Positions 1-6,762 are shown, counted from the first letter of the stretch. The stretch: DNA of 9,542 bases from Bifidobacteriaceae bacterium (GCA_031278675.1 JAITJY010000369.1:1-9542); one strand, 5' to 3'. Numbers and translations are program-made. The notes: generated by a model not told the origin, from the letters alone.

Positions 1-36
1 CGCCGCCCTAGCCTTGTCCTCAGCCTTGCTGGCCAT
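1..36 (-). CDS. Start of a downstream gene, putative immunity partner of the toxin-like protein (truncated by window edge)
   Basis: Only the first 12 codons are visible, reading MASKAEDKARAA, and the frame is open to the left edge. The toxin gene's TGA (41-39) is embedded in TGATGATG, giving two candidate ATGs at 39 and 36. A good Shine-Dalgarno sequence, GAGGAG, lies six bases before the ATG at 36, which I prefer; the ATG at 39 has only three bases of spacing. The arrangement implies translational coupling to the large gene upstream. In polymorphic toxin systems the gene directly after the toxin C-terminus usually encodes its cognate immunity protein. That role is inferred from position alone, since too little of the protein is visible to recognise a family. 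Confidence 0.55.
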   Translation of the reverse strand, partial: MASKAEDKARAA

Positions 37-38
37 CA

Positions 39-3000
39 TCAACTCCTCGGCAAATAAATCGTGTACGGGATACCCACATCCTCCAAAGCCTCAAGCAGCG
101 CCTTGTCCGGCCCCACCCCGCCCGGCTCCTTCGCGAAGAACACCCACTCAATTTTCTTAAACCCGATTTTTCCCGCGAGCGACGGGTCCGCCTTCAACTC
201 GGCCAGCAGGGCCGCGTCCCGCGTGATCTGCGCGCGCACCCGGGCGCTGTAGCGCACCCAGCCGATCTTATGCTCAAACGCCGTCGCCACGTCCGACCCC
301 GGCAGTTTGCCGATCGAGTCGTAGAAGCGGTTCGCCGTGCCCGCAGTCGGGTCCAGCGGTATCTTCGGGATGTGGGTCGCGATCTTGGGTGGCGTCTTGA
401 CCCAGTCCTTGAGGATTGAGTTGAACCACTTCTCGCAGGCAGCCTCGTTGGGCAGGTCGAGGGCCTTGCCGCCCACGCTCGTGGGCGCCTTCTTGACCGC
501 CTTCGCCTTGGTCAGGACGCGCTCGGCGTGCGGCACGCCGTCGACGTGCCGGGACATCTGAGCGACAGCGCCGACCAAGCTCGGATCGTCCACGTCAATG
601 CCGTTCTTGCTTTTCGCCAACCGGGAGAACACGTCCGGCGAGGCCGCGTCAAGCATCTCCTTGGCGTCTTTGAGCGCGCCAGCCGATGGCCGCGGCAAAG
701 ACGCCTGCGGGACCGCAGCCGGCAGGAAAACAGCCGCCGCAGTCACACCCGCCGAGGACGTCGCTGAGGCCGCCTTCGCCGAGGATGCCGACACGTTCCG
801 CGCTGGCCAGCCAAGCTTTTGCAGCACAGAGTCCCCGAGCACCCGGTTGCGCAGCGCGACCCTGACCCAGTCGCCTCCCTGCGCGGCGAGCCTCGTTGTC
901 ACCTTGCCGAAGTTCTTGATGGTCTTGAGCGCCTTGACTGCGTCGCCGAAGAGTGGCACCACCCCTACCAGCGACAGCCCTGCGGAGACGAAGTCGCCCT
1001 TGATCGAACTCCCGACCAAATCGCGGACGTCCCCCACCCCCGGCAAGGCCACACCGCCGAGGATCTGCCCTACCAGGTAGGCCCAGGTGTCGCCCTCGCA
1101 GAACCCCCAGATCCCGGCCACGTCCCCGCACAACGTGCCCCGAAGGAGCTGGGAAATGTACTCGGCGGTCTCGATCTCCACATCCATGACCAGCGGGTCG
1201 AACCCGTCTGCTGCCCGGGCCACCTCCTCCGCGTCCGAGAATCCGTCCGAGTCGGTGTCCCCCCAATAATCAAATGTGCCAGCGTCCCATTCCCCAGCGT
1301 CAAGCAGACCGTCATTGTCCGGGTCCGCGTCGAACGCGTTCCAGCCGCTTGACACCTCGGCCAGGTCGCCGAGCCCGTCCCCGTCCGTGTCCGCCTTCGA
1401 CGGATGCGAGACGACCCGGTAAGCGGTGCCTCGGCCAAAGCCGTGCCCCTGGGACGGCTCGTAGCCCAACTCTGTGCCATCATCCAGACCGTCGCCGTCG
1501 GTATCAGCTATGAGCGGGTTGGAGAACAGCACCTTTCCGGTCGAGGTCAGCATGCCGTTGGTTTCCGCAGCGTCCGTCAAGCCGTCGCCGTCTGAGTCGG
1601 TCCTCCCGAGCATCCCAAAGAGATCGGTCGTGATGCTTCCGGCGAGGTCACCGGCGCTGTCCGCCAAGAAGAATTGGCCTCCCGTCGCGGACGCGATCCA
1701 GTCCAGTAGGGTTTCGTTGGTCGCCCTGCCGAGCCCTACCGTATAGACCGTGATCCCTTTATTTCTTGCTTGCCCAGTTAAGGCCCAGTCGTAAGTGCCG
1801 GTTCCATCAGTCAGCAGGACAATTACGCGTTTGGCGACTGGCCCCGGTTGTGTGGGTACCACCGGCGTAAGCTGTCGAATCGCGGATTGCATGGCCTGAG
1901 TGATGTTGGCGCTGCCTGACGCCCCAACTTGCGCTAGGGCATCCTTGGCCTCTTGCTTGTCGTAACCCAAACTCTGGAGAGTTGTGGCCGTCTCGGCAAA
2001 CCCGATCACGCCGACGGCGTCCTGGTCCCCCAACGCGTCGATGAACGCGGCGGCCGCCTCAACCCGCATCCTGCCGGGATCGTTTGCCAACATCGACGCC
2101 GACGAGTCCAATACCAGCATCACAGACAACGGCGATTCGGCTAAGCCGCCACCTAGCTCCTCAAGCTCCCGTTCCCATGCCGCCGCGAACTCGCCTGCGT
2201 CCACCACCACGAACGGCGAGAACTCATCAACTTGTGCCGTTACCGTGCCGGCCGCCCAGTCCACCGTCTGTCGCGCCGGGCGCTCCAAGGTGTCGGACTC
2301 GGAGTCGTAATGCAGCAGCGCCACGTCCGCGTCGCCGGGCAGGTCTGCGGCGTCGAACGCCACTGTGAGAAAACCCGTAACACCTTCGGGAGCATGCACT
2401 GCGACCGGCGGAGCGCGCTGACCCGGTAGCCCGGACACCCGCAGGTCGCCTGACGGAGTCAGGCGTGTCTCCAACAAACCTGCCGCCACACCCGTTGCGA
2501 CAAGGGTCGCCGGAGGTTCCGCCAGGTCCAAAGTGATGGTGAACGTGTCCTCGCCGTCGCCAATGCCGTCGCCGTCGGTGTCCGCAGCCGCCGGGTCCGA
2601 GCCCACCTTCAGCTCGTCTCCGTCTGTCACGCCGTCGCCGTCCGTGTCCGCCTCCACCGGGTTCAGGCCGGCCGAGACCTCTTCCCCGTCATTTATACCG
2701 TCTCGGTCGGTGTCGGCCCTCAAGCCGTTCGTGCCTGCCGTTACCTCGGCAAGGTTTGTCAGACCGTCGTTATCCATATCCTCGTCCGGGTCCAACACGC
2801 CGTCGCCGTCCGAGTCGACCGCAGTAGCCGAAGTCCCAGAGTCGAATTCAGCCTCATCATCTAGCCCGTCACCGTCGGTGTCCCGCGCAAGCGGGTCCGA
2901 GCCGCCTCGCAACTCGGCGATATCTGGCACGCCGTCGCCGTCCGAGTCGCCGTCCATCCCGCCGATATCAGCCAAGGACACTTTGACCTCGCACGAGTAG

Positions 3001-3743
3001 TACGCGTTTGTCCCGGAACCGCCCGCGCACCGGTCTGAACCCGCGTCTCCATAATGCGAATCATTGCCGGGGCCACCAATCAGCAAGTCATCGCCCGCGT
3101 TGCCTTTGACCGAATCTGCACCTTCTCCAGCCAAGATTCGATCATCGCCCGCATCACCCCACAGCGTGTCGGCCTTTCCCTGATCGAAAATCAGGTCGTC
3201 GCCGTCACCACCTCGAGCCGTGTCTGCTCCTGCCTCAGGGTAAATCCAGTCAGGGCCGTCTTGGCCCCACAATGTGTCGCCGCCATCTCCACCCCATATG
3301 GCATCCGCGCCAGACCCGCCGTACACCGTGTCGCCACCGGCTCCGGCTTGCACCACATCCGCGCCATCCTCCGCGTAAATAGTGTCGCCGCCATCCCCGC
3401 CGTAAATCGTGTCGGCACCCGCGCCACCGTAAATCGTGTCGCCGCCGCCATCGCCGTAGATGATGTCATCGCCGGCGCTGGCCAAGATCGTGTCGCCGCC
3501 CCCGCCGCCGCAGATCACGTCGTCGCCGTTAGTGCCTTTGAGGATGTCCCCGGCCGCCGAGCCGAGAACCGTGCAGCCGCGCTCGGGATCAAACGCTTCC
3601 GGGGACGCCGCGACCGCTGGAAGCGGGGCGGTCAGCGGCAGCAAAGCCGCAGCCAGCCCCGAAGCCAGTACGGCGTGGATTCGCTGCCGCCGACGGAGCT
3701 TATTGGTAGAAACTGTATGAATGGATCGAGTCAGGGTAGTCAT
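39..3743 (-). CDS. Secreted mosaic protein: RTX-like repeats, TSP3-like repeats, VWA domain and C-terminal nuclease-toxin-like domain
   Basis: Predicted exported polymorphic-toxin-like protein of 1234 residues. I start it at the ATG at 3743, which has GAGG five bases upstream and opens a clear signal peptide: a basic stretch at about residues 14-22, a hydrophobic core at 24-40, and likely cleavage near AVA-AS at 45-46. The frame stays open upstream to a TTG at 3812, but that extension would bury the signal. In order: RTX-like GGxGxD repeats (60-250) bounded by cysteines (57, 78, 239, 251); Asp-rich TSP3-like repeats (264-398); a linker; a VWA domain (about 538-710) with DSSAS at 546-550 and TDG at 645-647; a second Asp-repeat block (714-845); a hydrophobic pre-toxin-like segment (885-945); an Ala/Ser-rich linker; and a C-terminal domain (about 1090-1234). 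That last domain has an E-x-K at 1157-1159 followed by an R...Q...D...LL helix and a strand ending EWVFF, as in PD-(D/E)XK-fold toxin nucleases. Mode of delivery and target are unknown. The domain calls are firm for the repeats and VWA, and weaker for the toxin end. Confidence 0.85.
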   Translation of the reverse strand: MTTLTRSIHTVSTNKLRRRQRIHAVLASGLAAALLPLTAPLPAVAASPEAFDPERGCTVLGSAAGDILKGTNGDDVICGGGGGDTILASAGDDIIYGDGGGDTIYGGAGADTIYGGDGGDTIYAEDGADVVQAGAGGDTVYGGSGADAIWGGDGGDTLWGQDGPDWIYPEAGADTARGGDGDDLIFDQGKADTLWGDAGDDRILAGEGADSVKGNAGDDLLIGGPGNDSHYGDAGSDRCAGGSGTNAYYSCEVKVSLADIGGMDGDSDGDGVPDIAELRGGSDPLARDTDGDGLDDEAEFDSGTSATAVDSDGDGVLDPDEDMDNDGLTNLAEVTAGTNGLRADTDRDGINDGEEVSAGLNPVEADTDGDGVTDGDELKVGSDPAAADTDGDGIGDGEDTFTITLDLAEPPATLVATGVAAGLLETRLTPSGDLRVSGLPGQRAPPVAVHAPEGVTGFLTVAFDAADLPGDADVALLHYDSESDTLERPARQTVDWAAGTVTAQVDEFSPFVVVDAGEFAAAWERELEELGGGLAESPLSVMLVLDSSASMLANDPGRMRVEAAAAFIDALGDQDAVGVIGFAETATTLQSLGYDKQEAKDALAQVGASGSANITQAMQSAIRQLTPVVPTQPGPVAKRVIVLLTDGTGTYDWALTGQARNKGITVYTVGLGRATNETLLDWIASATGGQFFLADSAGDLAGSITTDLFGMLGRTDSDGDGLTDAAETNGMLTSTGKVLFSNPLIADTDGDGLDDGTELGYEPSQGHGFGRGTAYRVVSHPSKADTDGDGLGDLAEVSSGWNAFDADPDNDGLLDAGEWDAGTFDYWGDTDSDGFSDAEEVARAADGFDPLVMDVEIETAEYISQLLRGTLCGDVAGIWGFCEGDTWAYLVGQILGGVALPGVGDVRDLVGSSIKGDFVSAGLSLVGVVPLFGDAVKALKTIKNFGKVTTRLAAQGGDWVRVALRNRVLGDSVLQKLGWPARNVSASSAKAASATSSAGVTAAAVFLPAAVPQASLPRPSAGALKDAKEMLDAASPDVFSRLAKSKNGIDVDDPSLVGAVAQMSRHVDGVPHAERVLTKAKAVKKAPTSVGGKALDLPNEAACEKWFNSILKDWVKTPPKIATHIPKIPLDPTAGTANRFYDSIGKLPGSDVATAFEHKIGWVRYSARVRAQITRDAALLAELKADPSLAGKIGFKKIEWVFFAKEPGGVGPDKALLEALEDVGIPYTIYLPRS
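43..48 (-). promoter_or_regulatory. Ribosome binding site of the downstream gene, inside the toxin-like coding sequence
   Basis: Read on the minus strand this is GAGGAG. It lies within the last codons of the large toxin-like gene, six bases before the ATG at 36 and three before the ATG at 39. It is the main evidence that the overlapping downstream start is real, and it favours position 36. Confidence 0.6.
1209..1604 (-). repeat. Second TSP3-like Asp-rich repeat block
   Basis: This encodes residues 714-845, with five cores: DSDGDGLTD, DTDGDGLDD, DTDGDGLGD, DPDNDGLLD and DTDSDGFSD. It follows the VWA domain, so the VWA is bracketed by Ca2+-loop repeats on both sides. The block is probably a rigid stalk placing the C-terminal domain away from the repeats. 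It shares near-identical DNA units with the first block. Confidence 0.85.
2550..2954 (-). repeat. First TSP3-like Asp-rich repeat block
   Basis: This encodes residues 264-398, with repeated cores such as DSDGDGVPD, DTDGDGLDD, DMDNDGLTN, DTDRDGIND and DTDGDGVTD. They are spaced by short helical pieces of the type AELRGGSDP. Such DxDxDG loops bind Ca2+ in thrombospondin type 3 and related bacterial repeats. On the plus strand the coding DNA repeats ccgtcgccgtc followed by cg(t/a)gtc or gg(t/a)gtc. Confidence 0.85.
2994..3566 (-). repeat. RTX-like calcium-binding nonapeptide repeat array in the exported protein
   Basis: This encodes residues 60-250, roughly twenty tandem units of about nine residues such as GGDGGDTIY and GGAGADTIY. 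The GGxGxDxI/V pattern is that of hemolysin-type repeats, which bind Ca2+ between turns of a parallel beta-roll. Cysteines before and after the array (57, 78, 239, 251) could form end-capping disulfides. The DNA is itself repetitive, with recurring units of the form gtaaatcgtgtcgccgcc on the plus strand. No type I secretion genes are visible; the signal peptide implies Sec export. Confidence 0.85.
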
Positions 3744-3783
3744 CGTTGCCTCACAGAAAACTCGGGATTCTGGATCAATAATG

Positions 3784-3841
3784 AGTGTGCAGTATCCCCT
3801 GCGCCCCGTCAAGAGCCGTTATAAGATTGCGCCACAATCTT
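3784..3841 (-). promoter_or_regulatory. Candidate promoter and dyad operator for the exported toxin-like gene
   Basis: Reading leftward there is a perfect dyad AAGATTG-N5-CAATCTT (3841-3823). It runs into TATAAC (3823-3818), a good -10 box without a recognisable -35. A second possibility is TTGACG (3812-3807) with a 17-base gap to CACACT (3789-3784), where the -10 is poor. The dyad has the size of a site for a dimeric repressor and overlaps the position RNA polymerase would occupy. The promoter assignment is tentative; the dyad itself is plain in the sequence. Confidence 0.4.
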
Positions 3842-4015
3842 GACGCAGGCACGCCATCCACCGCCGCGCGGCGCCTGGGGTGGGCGCCCCCGGTGCCAGA
3901 GCCGGGCCCGCTTGCCTCCTCCGACGAAGCGCTTGGCCGTCGACTTGGCCGCTCGCTTGGCGCGCGTGGCGAGTTTGGCGGGACCGTGCAGCCCCAAGTG
4001 GACGATGCCGCCGTC

Positions 4016-4059
4016 CCCGACATCCGTCCGCCGTCCGGCGTGGGCGGCGGGATGTCGGG
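4016..4059. repeat. Long GC-rich inverted repeat in the divergent intergenic region
   Basis: CCCGACATCC (4016-4025) is the exact reverse complement of GGATGTCGGG (4050-4059). Inside it CCGCC (4028-4032) pairs with GGCGG (4043-4047) across a 2x2 mismatch. The result is a 10+5 bp stem with a ten-base apical loop. No T-run follows on either strand, so an ordinary intrinsic terminator is unlikely; an operator or a structured leader is possible. Confidence 0.6.
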
Positions 4060-4128
4060 AACGGATCTGGGCGGGGTAGGCAGCCGCCCTCCACCATTTG
4101 CTGGTTCGCCTGGCATAGGGTGGGGTGC

Positions 4129-6762
4129 GTGGCTGAAGGAGGCGAGCGCGGAGCGAAACGCCGCCGGAAGACGCGCGCAGGTAGCGCGAGTGGTGAAGGC
4201 GGGCATTCGACGCGAGCAGTGTGGGACGGGGTCGAAGTGGTGGACGCTCCCGCCGGACGCATCCGTCAGTCCAAGGACCTGGTGGGGCTAGCGGTCGGGG
4301 CGTTGGGCCTAACAATTGTCCTGGCCCTGTCGGTTTATGCGCACGCCACAACGATTGGGGTCACCCAGGACATCCAGTCGATTGCGGCGGCCTTGGTCGC
4401 CGTCCTCGATCTGGTGGTCTCCACGTTGGTCAACCTCGCCACGGTGTTGGTCCCGGCGGCCGTGATTGTGGCCAGCCTGTTCCGCCGTCAGGCCTGGCCG
4501 GCGCTGGAGGGCATGCTCGCCGGGCTCGCCGCGCTGCTCGCCGCGTCCGGTCTCGCCTGGGGGATCACCCAGTTGGACTGGGAGCCGTTGGTCCAGGGCA
4601 TGTCCATTGTTTCAGGCGGCGAATACCACGTGTCGATTGTGCCCCTGGGAGCGCTAACAGCTGGGCTCTTGACCGCGATGGGGCCGCGTTCCCGCTGGTC
4701 AGCGCTCGCCGCAGCCTGGAACCTGCTGTGGATCGCTTTGGCCGCATTGGTCTTGACCGGCGGCGCCGCCCTGCCCGCAGCGTTGGCCTCGGTGCTGCTT
4801 GGCCGCATGGCCGGGCTCGCCATGCGCTACACCCTGGGGGTCACCACGGATCGGGCCGCTGGCGCTGACCTGGTGGCCGGCATCAAAGGCGCCGGGCTCG
4901 AACCCGTCCGCATTGTCCGAGTGCGCGACATCTCCCAGGCCGAAGACCCCACGGACCGTCTCGATGTGCGCGCCATCCGGGACGGCACCTACCAGCCGCC
5001 TCGCGTACCGTCGGTTCTTCCCGCGCCCGATGCCGTCCAGGCCGCCCGTCTCGAAGCCGCCGTCACAGATTCCACCGCAGGCGCCTTAGAACAAGTCGCT
5101 GGCAACCGGATTTACGCTGTGTTTGACGGTTCGGGAAAAAGGTGGGACGGCATCGTGCTTGATGGCGACCGGCAAGTCTTGGGCTTTCTCCAAGCGACCT
5201 GGCGGACTCTGCGGCTGCGGGGCATGGACCGGCGGTCGGTGGTCTCGCTGCGCCAAGCGGCGGAACGGGCGGCGCTGCTCGGCTACGCGGCGGGCGCGGC
5301 GGGCGTGCGCACTCCGCGGCTGGTTGGGATTGGTCAGGCCGCAGATTCGATGATGCTGCTGCAAACCCATCCCTTTGGGTTACGTTCACTGTCTGATATC
5401 CGGCCGGGCCAGGTCTTTGATGCGGCTCTGATTGATCTGTGGCGGCAGTTGGACCGGGCGCACGGCGCGGGGCTGGCGCACCGCAACATCACGGCCGACT
5501 CGCTCCTGTTTGACGCCGGGAGCGGCGATGAGCAGCAAGTTTGGCTGATCGGCTGGGAGGACGGGGATGTCGCATCCTCGGAACTGGCCAGGAACCTGGA
5601 CTGCGCTCAGATGCTCGCAGCTCTGGCGTTGAAAGTGGGTCCTGAGCGGGCGGTGGCTTCCGCCGCAGCGGTCCTGCCTGCCCCCAAGCTCGCTGCGCTC
5701 GCTGGGCTGCTCCAGCCCGTGGTCTTCCCAGCGCCCACCCGGGAGGCGGCCCGGGCCAACAAGGACGTGGTGGACGCCACCCGCCAGGAATTGATGGACC
5801 TGGTCCCAGCTACAGAGTCCCCGGTGACGTTCCAACTGGTGCGGTTCGGGTGGCGGACCGTGTTGATAGTGGCGATGACGTTGGTGGCAATTTGGGCGAT
5901 CGTCACCAGGCTGAATTTCACTCAGATGCTTGAGGCTGTCAGCCGGGCCGATCCCTGGTGGATGGCGTTGTCCTTCGCGTTGTCAATGCTGACCTATTTT
6001 GGTGCGGCCCTGACCCTGGTCAGTTTGCTGCCAGTGCGCATTCCCCTGCGGCGCGCAGTGTTATCCCAGGTGGCGGCCTCATTTACAGCAATTTCTATGC
6101 CCGGGGGGCTGGGGCCCATTGCTCTCAGTTTGCGATTCTTGAACCGGCGCGGAGTGCGCACCTCGCTGGCGGCGGCCACCGTCGCTTTGACACAGTTGGC
6201 TCTGCTCGTGGTGACGGTGGGGCTGTTGGTTGGCTCCGCCCTAGTGACAGGCCGGACTGGGGCCTTGACCAATCTCCCGATCACCGCGATTGCGGTGATC
6301 GTGGTGGTTGTGGTCTTGCTCGGATGTCTCTTGTTGGTGCCTCAACTCCGCAGTTGGGTGTGGACCAAGGTTGGGCCAACCCTGCGGCAAGTTTGGCCAC
6401 GAGTCGTGTGGGTGTTGGGCCGCCCGAAGCGGCTGGCGGCTGGCCTGGTCGGAGCCGTCATCCAGTTCGGCGGCTATGTTATGGCGTTCTGGGCGGCGTT
6501 GGTTTCTTTCGGTCTGACCGACATCCCGATCAGTGATCTGGCGCTCGTTTTCCTGGTGGGGAACACTGCCGGGTCGGCGGCGCCAACCCCAGGCGGCCTG
6601 GGCGGGGTGGAGATCGCGTTGACTGCGGGCCTGCGCGCCATTGGCGTCGCCACTGCGACTGCCGCCTCGGCGGCGCTGCTGTTTCGCGGCATTACCTATT
6701 GGGCGCGGGTCCCGATCGGTTGGGCGGCGTTCCGCTACCTGTCAAAACGCGGCGACCTTTGA
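4129..6762 (+). CDS. Membrane protein: kinase-like domain fused to a lysylphosphatidylglycerol-synthase-type (YbhN/AglD-like) transmembrane domain
   Basis: Integral membrane protein of about 877 residues, of unknown substrate. The N-terminal part has several membrane segments (about 4279-4850). A cytoplasmic kinase-like region follows (about 5090-5700), containing HRNITADSLLF (5479 onward) and LIGWEDG (5545 onward). The C-terminal third (about 5830-6750) is a multi-helix domain of the MprF flippase / UPF0104 type, with SMPGGLG and the family hallmark PTPGGLGGVE (6583-6612). Actinobacterial homologues share this overall order. There is no aminoacyl-transferase domain, so it is not a full MprF lysyl-PG synthase; a lipid flippase-like role is inferred. 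The kinase hallmark residues are replaced (HRD to HRN, Asn to Ser, DFG to GWE), pointing to a pseudokinase. The start is uncertain. GTG at 4129 is a compromise, the conserved part begins with VEVVDAPAG at 4231, and GTG at 4219 (847 residues) is equally possible. Neither has a strong Shine-Dalgarno sequence. The frame is open back to 3880. Confidence 0.85.
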   Translation: MAEGGERGAKRRRKTRAGSASGEGGHSTRAVWDGVEVVDAPAGRIRQSKDLVGLAVGALGLTIVLALSVYAHATTIGVTQDIQSIAAALVAVLDLVVSTLVNLATVLVPAAVIVASLFRRQAWPALEGMLAGLAALLAASGLAWGITQLDWEPLVQGMSIVSGGEYHVSIVPLGALTAGLLTAMGPRSRWSALAAAWNLLWIALAALVLTGGAALPAALASVLLGRMAGLAMRYTLGVTTDRAAGADLVAGIKGAGLEPVRIVRVRDISQAEDPTDRLDVRAIRDGTYQPPRVPSVLPAPDAVQAARLEAAVTDSTAGALEQVAGNRIYAVFDGSGKRWDGIVLDGDRQVLGFLQATWRTLRLRGMDRRSVVSLRQAAERAALLGYAAGAAGVRTPRLVGIGQAADSMMLLQTHPFGLRSLSDIRPGQVFDAALIDLWRQLDRAHGAGLAHRNITADSLLFDAGSGDEQQVWLIGWEDGDVASSELARNLDCAQMLAALALKVGPERAVASAAAVLPAPKLAALAGLLQPVVFPAPTREAARANKDVVDATRQELMDLVPATESPVTFQLVRFGWRTVLIVAMTLVAIWAIVTRLNFTQMLEAVSRADPWWMALSFALSMLTYFGAALTLVSLLPVRIPLRRAVLSQVAASFTAISMPGGLGPIALSLRFLNRRGVRTSLAAATVALTQLALLVVTVGLLVGSALVTGRTGALTNLPITAIAVIVVVVVLLGCLLLVPQLRSWVWTKVGPTLRQVWPRVVWVLGRPKRLAAGLVGAVIQFGGYVMAFWAALVSFGLTDIPISDLALVFLVGNTAGSAAPTPGGLGGVEIALTAGLRAIGVATATAASAALLFRGITYWARVPIGWAAFRYLSKRGDL

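Larger units (their letters stand above)
3744..4128. other. Divergent intergenic region without a convincing gene
   Basis: This is about 385 bases between the divergent starts at 3743 (minus) and 4129 (plus). It holds the candidate leftward promoter and dyad (3784-3841) and a GC-rich hairpin (4016-4059). Several frames are open on both strands, as expected at this G+C content. One minus-strand frame, ending with TGA at 3811-3809, has GC-rich third positions from about 3901 to 4020 and would encode an Ala/Lys/Arg-rich stretch. It lacks a supported start, so I do not call it a gene. Confidence 0.6.

Noticed and set aside
1209..2954. Regular short repeats considered as a CRISPR array
   Set aside because: The units are in frame with a protein, encode DxDxDG loops, and the material between them is coding and not unique spacer sequence of fixed length.
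2533..3000. A plus-strand Ser/Pro-rich open frame
   Set aside because: It is antisense to the Asp-rich repeats: GAC/GGC codons read backwards give Ser, Pro and Val codons.
3744..3812. Upstream extension of the toxin-like gene to a TTG at 3812
   Set aside because: It would put 23 residues ahead of a clear signal peptide, and the ATG at 3743 has its own GAGG ribosome site.
3054..3824. A 256-codon plus-strand open frame with repeated VNRVA-like units
   Set aside because: It is the antisense of the RTX-repeat coding region; its repetitiveness mirrors the repeats on the other strand. It has no ribosome site or recognisable domain.
3880..4128. Upstream extension of the membrane-protein frame to a GTG at 3880
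   Set aside because: The extra 83 residues are Trp/Arg-rich with no domain or membrane start, third-position G+C is not elevated in that frame, and the GTG has no ribosome site.
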